From: Leptothoe spongobia TAU-MAC 1115
GTDB taxonomy: Bacteria > Cyanobacteriota > Cyanobacteriia > Phormidesmidales > Phormidesmidaceae
NCBI RefSeq assembly: GCF_018739885.1
Contig: NZ_JADOES010000020.1
Span: forward strand, 20,746-84,745
Direction: 5' to 3'
DNA length: 64,000 nucleotides
Shown piece after piece: positions 34,789 through 44,094 of this stretch. The notes beneath the pieces are model-generated. The model did not search any database. It was not told where the DNA came from and saw nothing but the letters and a program-made list of their open reading frames with translations. Position 1 is the first letter of the stretch. The number at the start of each line of letters is the position of its first letter. Made by a program: the position numbers and the translations under genes.

Positions 34789-34844
34789 CTAATTATTTCA
34801 AGCCCGACCTACTTAATAACTACAAGTAATCAAGAGGTGAATTT

Positions 34845-35240
34845 ATGAAAGTTTGGTATGGCTATGGCTCTGAGCATTCGATGAATTTAGTGATGATTGG
34901 GAAATTTAAGAGTGCTGATGCTGCGATACAAACAAAAGAAATAATTGACAATCTTGCTGACAAGCTAGTTGATAAAATCGAAGTTGGTAGAAACCGTAAC
35001 CGTTTTGGAGATGAAGTTCGCGCTCTTTTAAATGATGCAAATATCTATACTCTTAGCCCTTCAGAACTTGAACAATTTTTGTACGATAAAAGTACCCGAG
35101 TAGAAGAGGATAAACTCATATTAACTACTGAAGAAGCAGATGTTTCTGCCTTTATGAAGCTCATGATTGATAAAGGAGCAAAAATTGAGATTTTTTCAGC
35201 TCACAATTACCCAGATAATGATTATGGGCGAGGTAAATAA
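34845..35240 (+). CDS. Small conserved protein of the island (DUF6375-like)
   Basis: 131 residues; AGAGGTG lies about six bases before ATG 34845. It opens MKVWYGYGSEHSMNLVMIG, a start I recall, without being able to check, from the family named DUF6375. The fold looks alpha/beta: a strand, a helix (ADAAIQTKEIIDNLADKL), a middle part with GRNRNRFGDEVRALL, and a final VSAFMKLMIDKGAKIEIFS unit that suggests a ferredoxin-like half. No catalytic motif is seen. The next gene begins 17 bp after its stop, so the two are translated from one mRNA. Confidence 0.65.
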   Translation: MKVWYGYGSEHSMNLVMIGKFKSADAAIQTKEIIDNLADKLVDKIEVGRNRNRFGDEVRALLNDANIYTLSPSELEQFLYDKSTRVEEDKLILTTEEADVSAFMKLMIDKGAKIEIFSAHNYPDNDYGRGK

Positions 35241-35257
35241 ATTTTCAAGCTATTGAA

Positions 35258-38200
35258 ATGCCATCTTTAGATTGGGCAAAATTTAACAAACTAACAGGTT
35301 CAAAGAGTTGTAACTTTGAAATTCTATGTCGTAACCTTATGAGGTTGCATTTTGGGCGTTTTGGCCATTTTAAAGCGTTGAAAAACCAACCTGGGGTTGA
35401 ATTTCACATCGAGTTTAGTAATGGCTCTCCACTAAGTACTTCATCCAGTTGGTTTGGATGGCAATGTAAATGGCATAAACTGACACAAAAAGGAGACCTA
35501 ACAGCAACTAGTCGAAGAGATATTAAGGAATCTCTCAGAACTACCGAGAATGTGTTACCAGATCTCACAGATTGGATTCTCTGGACACCTTATACACTTA
35601 GCAAGAAAGACCAGGATTGGTATTACACTCTTAAAACAAAATTCAAACTCCAATTGTGGAGTAAGGGCGAACTTGAGACGTACTTAAGTGGTGATGGCTT
35701 AAGTCTTAGGAGTACTTACTTTGGCGAACTGATTTTAACGCCACATAACCTGACAGAACTTCACACAATAGCTATCCAACCCATTAGAGAACGATGGATA
35801 GAACCTGTTCATCAATCTGTTGATGCTGAGCGTCAGATTCGTCGCATGCTGGGGGAAGTAGGCTCATGGGAACAGTTAATTGAACTAGGCAAGCAATTGA
35901 AAAATGCAGCCGATCTAATATCAAACGAGCAACGGGATGCTGTATCCAGATTGAAACCTTATATTAGCTCCTTTGTGAATGCGTGTGCAGAATTTGCTGA
36001 TACCCTCATTCATTTCCGCGAGATTCTTGCATCTGGCGATCTTGAGATCATCCAGCAGAAACTAACAGAACGCAAAGCTTTAATTGATTTAGAAGTTCGT
36101 TCAACTCCTAGACACTTACGATCTGCAAATCATTCTGCGGCACTATATGCTACTAATGCGCTAGATGACATGTTTATAGCGCAAGAGCTTCTTGACGAGG
36201 CTGAGGAATTCCTTGGAGTTGGTTTGGTCGCGATTCTAGCTGATGCAGGGGGTGGCAAGACTCAGATGGCTGCGCAGTTAACAGTTCCTCAAGAGAATCG
36301 ACCTGCTGGTATTTTTCTCCATGGTCGCAATCTTCACAAAGGACAATCGCTTGATGATCTCGCAAGAAAGATAGTAATCAATGGTTTTCCTGCGCCTAGT
36401 ATGGAAGGCTTGCTGGCAGCAGTAGATGCAGTCGCTAAACGTGCATGCTGTCGCCTACCGGTCCTGATTGATGGGCTTAACGAAGCCGAGAATCCGAAAG
36501 ATTGGAAACCTGAACTAGCTTCACTGAGTGAGCTTGTAAAGCGATTTCCTAATGTCTTAGTTGTTTGTACATTAAGGACTGGAGAACGAAAAAGAGAAAA
36601 AAACATTGGACAGCAAGAGTCATATACTGAAACGAGAGAGTCTTTTGCACACATAGCCCTTCCTCATGGCATTAGGAAAATTGAAAGTGAAGGATTTGGT
36701 AGTAATACTGAAGAGGCGATCAAAAAATATTTTCGCTACTACAAAATTACTTCCGGAGATGCAGTTATACCTGAAGGTTTCTTGCAACACCCATTAACCT
36801 TGAGGATTTTTTGCGAAGTTACTAATCCGAAGCGAGAGTCTGAAGTCAAGGTTGATCATTTTTTAACATCGCTTTCTCCCCTATTTGAAAAGTATATTGC
36901 TAATGCTGCTGAACGAATCTCACAGATGACCAACCTCAGCTATAGTTACAGGGAAAATGAGGTTCACAATGCAATTTATAAACTTGGACTTGAGTTATGG
37001 AAGTGCCGCAAGCGTGACATTAATGAGGCAGATTTTTGTCGTATAGTATCCGATGACTCACGGCAATGGGATAGCCGCATTGTCAATCTTTTGGCACAAG
37101 AGGGAATTCTTTTCAAGAATCCATCTGTTGCAGATACATATGTGATAACTCCGACCTATGATGCTCTGGGTGGATACATTGTTGCTAATGCTCTTCTTCA
37201 GAAGCATGCTCAGGACACATCGTTTACATGGCTGAATAATAGTTCAGAGTTATTTGATGGTGATACTAGCCACGAACTAGCATTTGATATATTCAGATCT
37301 CTAGTTACACTTGCTCCACGTCGAACTAAAGGGAAGCAGATTTGGAAAGAGATTTCAGGTTCGCTAAAAAAACGTGCCATTATATGGGCTACTGAAATAG
37401 ATGTAGAGTTTTTAGACAAAGATACGATAGCAGCTCTAATAAATCTCTTAAATGAGTCTCCTGAAAACAGACATGTTCTATTTTCTAGACTGCAAGCACC
37501 CCGTGCCATAGAACACCATCCACTTAACGCTAATTTCTTGGATGCGACCTTTCGAGAAATGTCAGTTTCTAAACGAGATATTCTTTGGGACGAATGGATT
37601 AGAACAACTCGGATAAAGAGACTTGAGGATTTGCTGTTAAAAGAAGAGAAATGGAAACAAAATCTTGATCAACGAACTACGGTTGATCACCTCCAAGCGA
37701 AATGGTTTATGTGGTTTTTGACTTCTACAGATCGAGAACTTCGTGATCTTACAACTCGCACACTATATTGGTTTGGACGAGGAGATCCTAAAACATTTTT
37801 CGCACAGTGCTTAGAATCACTTGAAATCAATGATCCATATGTCCCAGAGCGAATGCTTGCAGCCAGCTATGGAGTGGCCATGGCAAAGCATGTTGATTTC
37901 AATGATCAGGTTTTCACTACTGAAGTATTACCGGCCTTTGCACGAAATATCTACACCTCTATCTTTATAGAAGATGCGGCATTTAGTACCACACATTCCT
38001 TAATAAGAGAGTATGCAAGGCGCATTATAGAAATGGCATACTTTCACGTTCCTAATCTCTTCTCTTCCGAAGAATTACAAAGAAGTCAGCCTCCCTATTC
38101 AGGAGGAGATCTATCTAATTGGGGCGAAAGCGAATCATCTTATGGAATGGTTGCTCGGTCAGAATCACCATTCAGAATGGATTTCGAAAATTATACCCTT

Positions 38201-39328
38201 GGAAGCTTAGTGTCAGGTCGTATGAACTATGACTTTAAACATGATGAGTATGCCAAAATCAGGGCAAAAATTCTTTGGCGGATTGAGCAGCTTGGATGGT
38301 CTAGTGAAAAGTTTAAGAATATTGAGGATTCCATAGAGAACCAAAATCGCTGGCTTAGCTCACGAAATGACTTTAAAAAGACTGAACGCTATGGAAAAAA
38401 ATATTCCTGGATCGGATTTTTTGAAATGTCTGGATTATTACACGATTTAGGAAAGATTGATAAATCAGCTGAACGTGATTGGACATGGACTCTTGATATT
38501 GACCCAAGTTTTCCAGAACCCGTATCAGAGACTTCGATTATACAAACAGATTTTCTTGGCAGACCTGATATAAAAACAAAGGAATGGATCCTTAATGGAC
38601 CATTACCTGACATACAGCCTTATCTTCAATTAGAAGAAATTAACAATGAAGTTGGGCCGTGGATTATGTTAGATGGCTACATATCCCAAGAAAACAAAAA
38701 ACTTGGCCGTAGTATATTTTGTTTTATTCGAAGTTTCCTAGTCTTATCTGATGAAGCTGATTCTTTCATTCAGCATTTATCTAAACAAAATCTAGGTGGT
38801 AGATGGTTACCTGAAAAACCATCTGCTGAATCTACATTTTCGGGAGAAATTTCATGGAGTGAGGCATTTTGTGGTGAGGGCCTTAGCAAATTTTCGTTCG
38901 ATGTAGAAGAAGATAATGAGCCACATGTAATCACATACAGTGCATTAATCCCCGTTTGTGACTTTCGATGGGCATCTGAGCGTAGTGCTGCCAATAATAA
39001 TGTTTATGGTGCTACTTTAGCCAAGGAGCTTATCCATACTTTGGAACTAATTGATCAGCCTCAGACACTTGATTTATTTACCAACCAAAGTGAAAAGATA
39101 ACTTATAACCTTGCTAGTGGTCAAGATGATTTAAGAAACAGTCAACATCTTTTTTATATGAAAGAGCAACTTCTTAGAGACTTTCTCGAAGCAAATCAAC
39201 TTGCTCTTATTTGGGCAGTCTGGGGCGAAAGAGAATGCTCTTATGATAAGATTAACGATTTTCTTGATAATCCGAGTAACTCAAATCCAGCTTACAAAGT
39301 ATACAGTTTCGTAAAACTTTACACATAA
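35258..39328 (+). CDS. PD-(D/E)XK-type nuclease fused to STAND-like P-loop ATPase (Avs-like)
   Basis: 1356 residues from ATG 35258. The N-terminal 170 residues look like a restriction-type nuclease: E21 in FEILCRNLM, PGVEF with E48, and WQCKWHK with Q69 and K71, in PD-(D/E)XK order (E...E-QxK), as in Cap4/Mrr-like effectors. After a helical linker comes an ATPase with Walker A ADAGGGKT (328-335) and Walker B LIDGLNE (403-409), and a winged-helix part with HPLTLRIF near 515. Residues about 690-1356 are a long helical and then mixed C-terminal region without clear repeats, the probable sensor. The domain order nuclease-ATPase-sensor is that of Avs antiviral STANDs, but I cannot match it to a named Avs type. 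Terminator follows. Confidence 0.8.
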   Translation: MPSLDWAKFNKLTGSKSCNFEILCRNLMRLHFGRFGHFKALKNQPGVEFHIEFSNGSPLSTSSSWFGWQCKWHKLTQKGDLTATSRRDIKESLRTTENVLPDLTDWILWTPYTLSKKDQDWYYTLKTKFKLQLWSKGELETYLSGDGLSLRSTYFGELILTPHNLTELHTIAIQPIRERWIEPVHQSVDAERQIRRMLGEVGSWEQLIELGKQLKNAADLISNEQRDAVSRLKPYISSFVNACAEFADTLIHFREILASGDLEIIQQKLTERKALIDLEVRSTPRHLRSANHSAALYATNALDDMFIAQELLDEAEEFLGVGLVAILADAGGGKTQMAAQLTVPQENRPAGIFLHGRNLHKGQSLDDLARKIVINGFPAPSMEGLLAAVDAVAKRACCRLPVLIDGLNEAENPKDWKPELASLSELVKRFPNVLVVCTLRTGERKREKNIGQQESYTETRESFAHIALPHGIRKIESEGFGSNTEEAIKKYFRYYKITSGDAVIPEGFLQHPLTLRIFCEVTNPKRESEVKVDHFLTSLSPLFEKYIANAAERISQMTNLSYSYRENEVHNAIYKLGLELWKCRKRDINEADFCRIVSDDSRQWDSRIVNLLAQEGILFKNPSVADTYVITPTYDALGGYIVANALLQKHAQDTSFTWLNNSSELFDGDTSHELAFDIFRSLVTLAPRRTKGKQIWKEISGSLKKRAIIWATEIDVEFLDKDTIAALINLLNESPENRHVLFSRLQAPRAIEHHPLNANFLDATFREMSVSKRDILWDEWIRTTRIKRLEDLLLKEEKWKQNLDQRTTVDHLQAKWFMWFLTSTDRELRDLTTRTLYWFGRGDPKTFFAQCLESLEINDPYVPERMLAASYGVAMAKHVDFNDQVFTTEVLPAFARNIYTSIFIEDAAFSTTHSLIREYARRIIEMAYFHVPNLFSSEELQRSQPPYSGGDLSNWGESESSYGMVARSESPFRMDFENYTLGSLVSGRMNYDFKHDEYAKIRAKILWRIEQLGWSSEKFKNIEDSIENQNRWLSSRNDFKKTERYGKKYSWIGFFEMSGLLHDLGKIDKSAERDWTWTLDIDPSFPEPVSETSIIQTDFLGRPDIKTKEWILNGPLPDIQPYLQLEEINNEVGPWIMLDGYISQENKKLGRSIFCFIRSFLVLSDEADSFIQHLSKQNLGGRWLPEKPSAESTFSGEISWSEAFCGEGLSKFSFDVEEDNEPHVITYSALIPVCDFRWASERSAANNNVYGATLAKELIHTLELIDQPQTLDLFTNQSEKITYNLASGQDDLRNSQHLFYMKEQLLRDFLEANQLALIWAVWGERECSYDKINDFLDNPSNSNPAYKVYSFVKLYT

Positions 39329-39378
39329 AGCACGTGGGAAAGAAACAACCTGGTGTAGGGAATAAATTGAACAAAATT

Positions 39379-39424
39379 AAAACAAGCAAAAGCAGGCTTT
39401 AAACCATACCTTTGCTTGTTTTTT
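39379..39424. terminator. Intrinsic terminator after the nuclease-STAND gene
   Basis: AAAACAAGCAAA (39379-39390) pairs exactly with TTTGCTTGTTTT (39411-39422), a 12-bp stem with a 20-base loop, ending in TTTTTT. It lies 50 bp past the stop and marks the end of the island operon. Confidence 0.75.
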
Positions 39425-39452
39425 ACTGCAGCTGATTGGCTGGTTCTAAGTC

Positions 39453-39728
39453 TTAGTTAAAACGCTTTCTAAGCCCTAGTGCAGACAGGCCAAATAATGC
39501 CAGCGCAGACACTACAATTGGTTCAGGCACTGGAGCAACAGTTCCTTCTGACGTGTACAATAATGAAATCTCATCGCTGTACACACGGCGCTCAGTGCCT
39601 AACACATTGTAGTTGCTGTCAAGTAGCGGGAAGCTATACACCGGCGTAAAGGTGACTGCAGTATTCTCTCCCTGGCGCTCAAGGTTAACCTCAAGATGGC
39701 CATAATGCTTACCCCCTTCGATAATTTG
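39453..39728 (-). pseudogene. C-terminal fragment of a PEP-CTERM protein
   Basis: The leftward frame open from 39728 reads GGKHYGHLEVNLERQGENTA, then VYSFPLLDSNYNVLGTE, and ends VPEPIVVSALALFGLSALGLRKRF-like: PEP motif, hydrophobic stretch and basic tail of a sorting signal. There is no start codon or signal peptide upstream. Where the N-terminal part should be lies a short element with inverted ends (39733-39949). The gene is truncated. Confidence 0.6.
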
Positions 39729-39732
39729 TCAT

Positions 39733-39949
39733 GGGTGGCCGTAGCCACACGAGGAACACGAGTCTTCTTCAAGCGCCGACGTAGAGTCTCGACGTAAAGC
39801 CAATTCTTGCTCCGTACAAATATGCCATGGTCTTACGGACACAACAAGCCCATACGACCATGGCATAACAATGATGTTTATAAGATGGTAACGATTGCCT
39901 ATGCAGGAATCACAATGTCCATGCAATACCCTGACAGGATTAGCCACCC
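39733..39949. mobile_element. Possible short insertion element with GGGTGGC ends and inner hairpin
   Basis: The left end GGGTGGCC and right end AGCCACCC are inverted copies. Inside, TGCCATGGTC (39823-39832) pairs exactly with GACCATGGCA (39856-39865). No target duplication is evident and no transposase is encoded. It adjoins the broken PEP-CTERM gene. Confidence 0.35.
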
Positions 39950-39973
39950 TAATATCTTAAATCTGATGCAATC

Positions 39974-40783
39974 TTAAAAATACACAGCGCCAACAGTGTC
40001 GTAATAAACCACGGTTGATGTATCTAAAATGCTGGGCCATTTTGCATCGGCCTTGGAAATGTTACCAGGCACATCTCCTTTCCACTGTTGTTGAACATCC
40101 AAACTGTAGTTGAGGTAAAGCTTACCGTCAACAATATCCCAAGCTTCGGGGACGGTCGAAGCAATATTTCCTTCACTCAATGCTTTTGCACAGTAGCCAC
40201 CATACTGGGGAGCATAGGCCTCAGGATTGCTAGCAAACAATTCTTTGTTAGCAGCAGTAGAAAAACGCCAGGTAACCCCATTCCAGTCATGCTCATAGTC
40301 GCCGCTACCTTCTACCGGTGCACCTTCGGTAAAATAGGCAACTGGGTCATATCCGCGAATCGCCAGATTGTCGCCCGCTTGAGGATCAGAAAATACTACT
40401 GGAATACCCACTTCTGATTGTGTCGCAGCCGCACAGGGGTTAGCCGCACAGGGGTTAGCCGCACAGGGGTTAGCCGCACAGGGGTTAGCGGCAGCAGCAC
40501 AAGGATTCGCAGCACAGGGATTCGCAGCAGCGGCGCAAGGATCTGCAGCGCAAGGATCTGCAGCACAAGGATTCGCGGCGGCACAGGGGTTAGCCGCGCA
40601 AGGGTTAGCCGCACAGGGGTTAGCCGCGCAAGGGTTAGCCGCACAGGGATTAACAATAGCTGACGCACAGGGGTTAGCCGCACAGGGATTGGCCTGAGCA
40701 CTGGTGAACTGAGTAGCGCCAATTACAGTAGTAAAGCTAACGATCGAAGCCGCAACAAGCGTTGAAAGATAGGTAATTTTCAT
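39974..40783 (-). CDS. Secreted YHS-domain protein with Cys-rich (N/D)PCAA repeat tract
   Basis: 269 residues from ATG 40783. Residues 1-31 are a signal peptide (LSTLVAASIVSFTTVIGATQFTSAQA). Next is a tract of 16 units of NPC or DPC separated by two to four alanines, giving 16 evenly spaced cysteines over about 90 residues. The C-terminal half (about 135-255) is a YHS domain: LAIRGYDPVAYFTEG, WRFSTAANKELFASNPEAYAPQYGGYCA. YHS domains are linked to metal (copper or iron) handling, and the repeat tract could bind thiophilic metals in the periplasm. At DNA level the tract is tandem 15-bp units, so copy number probably varies between strains. Confidence 0.82.
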   Translation of the reverse strand: MKITYLSTLVAASIVSFTTVIGATQFTSAQANPCAANPCASAIVNPCAANPCAANPCAANPCAANPCAAANPCAADPCAADPCAAAANPCAANPCAAAANPCAANPCAANPCAANPCAAATQSEVGIPVVFSDPQAGDNLAIRGYDPVAYFTEGAPVEGSGDYEHDWNGVTWRFSTAANKELFASNPEAYAPQYGGYCAKALSEGNIASTVPEAWDIVDGKLYLNYSLDVQQQWKGDVPGNISKADAKWPSILDTSTVVYYDTVGAVYF

Positions 40784-40950
40784 GGAAATTAATGGGTTTT
40801 GAGGGCTAAAATGATTGACGTGACGGCACCATGGCTATCTTGACATCAACTCTTTTTGCAAACCTGAGATTTTGCTGAACTGACCATTAGCTTTTATCAG
40901 TTTTCGATGAGTATTTCCCATGGAAACCCATGGGAGTGCTGTAAACTGAC

Positions 40951-42690
40951 CTACTCTTTCTGCTCTTCCCACCATTGTTGCCAGGCAGAGACATCATAGC
41001 CATATTGCTCACCGGTCAACGCATGTAGAGCACCGACAAAGTCTCCCACTAGCCATAGGGGATCCTCTTGGGTCGTTAATCGTTCGATGATGGCTGTAAT
41101 GGTCGCCTCGTCATCTTGCCCTAGACGGGCTGCTGTCCAGGCAGCGGCAGGAGCGGGATGCCAATATTTCTCTCGATCATTAGCTGGTTCGGTCCAGGAT
41201 TGTTGTAACAGCTCTATGGGTACTTGACCATGACCGTTTAGCCCCATAGCCCATAGTAAGTACCACTGGCTAACATGGGTGGCAGGTGCGGATGCGTTAT
41301 TTTCAAACAACTGAGCCGATTTGACTGGCAATGCTTGAGTTAGGTAGCTGGTTAGTTGTTGACCTACGGCTGGGTCAGCATCCGTAGCGCTAGGCAGCAA
41401 TGCAGTGGCCAACACATCCTGGGCATTCCCATCCGTATACGTAATCGGGCTGGTGAGAATAGCTTCTAGCGCTTGGGTGTCCCCTGAGGCAATCACCTGC
41501 TGAGGTAGTGGGTCTTTCGGCAGTGGGTCTTTCGGCAGTGGGTCTGCGGGCAGTGGGTCTGCGGGCAGTGGGCCTGTTAGTGTAAGTTTTGACTGCTGGT
41601 TGGTTGATAAAACTTGAGGAGTTGGGGGTCCCCACAAAACTCCTTTACCATTGTTGCCTTGTCCACCTACATAGACCTGACCAGTATGAATTGCAACATC
41701 CAACGGACGCATATCTGTAAACTGCTGCACCGCTGTCCAAACCATCCCATCGTCACTACGCCAAAGGTATCCATCGCTCTGGGTAGAGCTGACGGCCCAT
41801 AAGGTGGTCTCTGTCGCAGCAAATGCGCGGATGTAATGGCCATCGAGAGCCGTCACAGGTTCTGTGAGAGTACCGTCCGTCCGCCAAACACTATAGCTAT
41901 CATCCCGGTTCTGATTGACGCCATAGCCATGACCTTGAAACGCTGTGAGGGACTTTACCCGTTTGCCATCAGGCCAACTATCTATCGCCTGAAAATCATC
42001 CCCCTGCCACATCAACACCTTGCTACCCTGCTCATGGACTGCCATGATCTCAGCTAGCAAATGGTCGTCATCCAGCGATACCAGGTTTGTTACTCGACTC
42101 ACCCGTCGGTCGGGGGTGGGATAGGTATAAACCAGCTCCCACATTTTGCCCCCATCAGATGAACGCTGTAACCCCCCGCTCCAGGCTCCGGTTGCGGCCC
42201 ACAGATAGTTTCCATGATTTTCCATGGCATGGACATGAAACGCTTCTCCCTCAGGCAAAATATGCCACTGCCACTGGTCACCATTGGTCACCATATATTC
42301 TCCTAGATCCGCAGAGAAACGAGGATCCTCAAAGGGCCAATATAATAGTCCCTCTGACACCACTGGCTCCCCCGCACTCTGGCTAAAGAGGTGCTGCTCT
42401 AGACGAGTATCGTTAGCCCCTGGTCCATAACTGTAGATATCGGCTGAGTTGTGGTTATTAAAAAGCATGCTGTTGGCAAACCACAGCCGATTATCGTAAC
42501 TGATCAGGTGACTAACCTCAGCCCAGGGGCCAGGCTGACTCAGGGGCACCAGCGGCTGATCAATCAAGGCAGCATTGACCACCGGTATGGGCACACGTGG
42601 GACAGCCGTCCGCTGCTGACAACTAAAAATCGCTAATGATAACCCCAGACATAACCACAGGAAATACCGCTTAACCTTAGAAACTCCCAT
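40951..42690 (-). CDS. Lipoprotein with beta-propeller-like domain and DPLP repeat linker
   Basis: 579 residues from ATG 42690; a TTG 13 codons upstream is less likely. Residues 5-24 form a lipoprotein signal peptide with IFSC, so C24 would be lipidated. Residues about 65-365 resemble sialidase/BNR propellers (RSSDGGKMWELV, WRSDDGMVWTAVQ). A linker at about 385-405 has five PLPxD units encoded by 15-bp tandem repeats (41504-41573). The C-terminal 170 residues are helical, HEAT-like, with WHPAPAAAWTAARLGQDD. The ligand is unknown. Independent gene; the GHL10 hydrolase to the right is on the same strand. Confidence 0.65.
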   Translation of the reverse strand: MGVSKVKRYFLWLCLGLSLAIFSCQQRTAVPRVPIPVVNAALIDQPLVPLSQPGPWAEVSHLISYDNRLWFANSMLFNNHNSADIYSYGPGANDTRLEQHLFSQSAGEPVVSEGLLYWPFEDPRFSADLGEYMVTNGDQWQWHILPEGEAFHVHAMENHGNYLWAATGAWSGGLQRSSDGGKMWELVYTYPTPDRRVSRVTNLVSLDDDHLLAEIMAVHEQGSKVLMWQGDDFQAIDSWPDGKRVKSLTAFQGHGYGVNQNRDDSYSVWRTDGTLTEPVTALDGHYIRAFAATETTLWAVSSTQSDGYLWRSDDGMVWTAVQQFTDMRPLDVAIHTGQVYVGGQGNNGKGVLWGPPTPQVLSTNQQSKLTLTGPLPADPLPADPLPKDPLPKDPLPQQVIASGDTQALEAILTSPITYTDGNAQDVLATALLPSATDADPAVGQQLTSYLTQALPVKSAQLFENNASAPATHVSQWYLLWAMGLNGHGQVPIELLQQSWTEPANDREKYWHPAPAAAWTAARLGQDDEATITAIIERLTTQEDPLWLVGDFVGALHALTGEQYGYDVSAWQQWWEEQKE

Positions 42691-42819
42691 GGCTCTAATA
42701 TGCAAACTCGGCTTTAAGACTATGAGCAATACCTTAATCCTGGCTGAGATCTCCCTGCAAAACGCCTGAATGCTAGTCTCGCGACAACTTTCTTTGAGTT
42801 GTTACCTGGGTCCCATTCC

Positions 42820-44094
42820 TCACGATTGGAACAAACGCTCCAGGGTTTGTTTTACCTCCATATCAGATGCTTTTTTCATCACCCAAAAGGTGGTCTCCCA
42901 GGAAAAGAAGGAGACACCGCCGTAGCCCGCCTGTTGCACAGCGGCAATCTCATCTATGGTCCGGTTAAAATCTTTGGCCGCTGTTAGGGGGCCGGTATAG
43001 AGGCCAATGGCAATGGGCACCTGGGTGCGGAGGTTATGAAAACCGCTGTTGTAAAGGTCCTGTTCAAAAACATTGAGGTCATCGCGATAGAGCTGGACTA
43101 ACACTTCATCGACAATGCCTAGATTTACCCAGTTAAGCCAATCCTGGAGATATTTACGATAGGCAAATCCGGGCGGGTTGGGCGAAACTGAAATGATCGC
43201 CTCGGGCCGTACATCTTTGACCGCTTGGGTAATGTCAGTTAATAGTGTGGTAATGGCATGGGCACGCCAGGCTAACCAGCCAGGGGCACTGGGGTCATCT
43301 GGAGGGGGAGAGCCACCGTGGCTATCCTTGTATAGCTGTACCGAATACGGGTCATAGCCCATGGAAATCGGCAGACTAAAGTGGTCGTCTAGCTGGATGC
43401 CATCCACTGGATAACGTTTGACCACGTCGACAATCAGGTCTGTCAGAAACTGTCGCACCTCTGGATGCATTGGGTTAAGCCAGGCTAGGTTTCCTCCACT
43501 GATCTCTAGTTGAAAGTTCTGGATTGGTTTGGGAAATAGGGGATGAGCCGATAGGGGGGCTGGCACAAACTCTCCGGCGCGGTTGGTGGTCAACCATTCG
43601 GGATGGGCTTTGGCAATCGGTGATGAGACCGGTATCATCAGACCGTATTCAAACCAGGGGATCAGGCGCATGTTATGGCGATGGGCCTGACGAGTGAGGC
43701 TGTGGAGAATGTCGTCAAAGGGATAGAGGGGAACATTGGCGATGCGATCGCAACATTTACCCCCCGCCCGTTTAGTCACCTGATTGGGATACAGCGTATA
43801 GCCCTGATTCCACACACTGGGATACAGCGTATTGATCCGATGCGCCGCCAGATTGGCTACAGCATCATCCAACCGAAAGCTGTAGTAATTAATGGCTGCC
43901 GCCGTATTCGTCATCCACACCCCCCGGATTTCATTCGTCGCTGTCAGCTTGATCGCCGGAGCCTGCCAACAAGCCATTACCAGCCATAAAGCCACAATAG
44001 CCAGCGCAATATGGCGGCGGCGTTTCTTGGCCCGCACCTGCTTAGATCGGGGGGCTGTATCGAGAGATTTATCAGGCAATATAGCGTCAGACAT
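42820..44094 (-). CDS. Family 10-like glycosyl hydrolase (GHL10/DUF187), membrane-anchored
   Basis: 424 residues from ATG 44094. A basic stretch (KKRRRH) and one hydrophobic helix at about 29-45 give an N-terminal signal anchor. EIRGVWMTNTAAA starts the GHL10 TIM barrel; NTLYPSVWNQGYTLYP, LIPWFEYGL and VDGIQLDDHFSLP are typical blocks, the last with an acidic pair at the strand end. Members probably act on cell-wall or extracellular glycans, though substrates are unproven. The start overlaps the stop of the HAD gene by 8 bp, so the two are co-translated. Confidence 0.82.
   Translation of the reverse strand: MSDAILPDKSLDTAPRSKQVRAKKRRRHIALAIVALWLVMACWQAPAIKLTATNEIRGVWMTNTAAAINYYSFRLDDAVANLAAHRINTLYPSVWNQGYTLYPNQVTKRAGGKCCDRIANVPLYPFDDILHSLTRQAHRHNMRLIPWFEYGLMIPVSSPIAKAHPEWLTTNRAGEFVPAPLSAHPLFPKPIQNFQLEISGGNLAWLNPMHPEVRQFLTDLIVDVVKRYPVDGIQLDDHFSLPISMGYDPYSVQLYKDSHGGSPPPDDPSAPGWLAWRAHAITTLLTDITQAVKDVRPEAIISVSPNPPGFAYRKYLQDWLNWVNLGIVDEVLVQLYRDDLNVFEQDLYNSGFHNLRTQVPIAIGLYTGPLTAAKDFNRTIDEIAAVQQAGYGGVSFFSWETTFWVMKKASDMEVKQTLERLFQS

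Noticed and set aside
39729..39947. 72-codon leftward frame inside the GGGTGGC-ended element
   Set aside because: Built from the hairpin sequence; no ribosome site and no protein-like pattern.
40396..40722. Long frames in other registers through the NPC repeat tract
   Set aside because: The 15-bp tandem units keep several frames open; only the frame with signal peptide and YHS domain is real.
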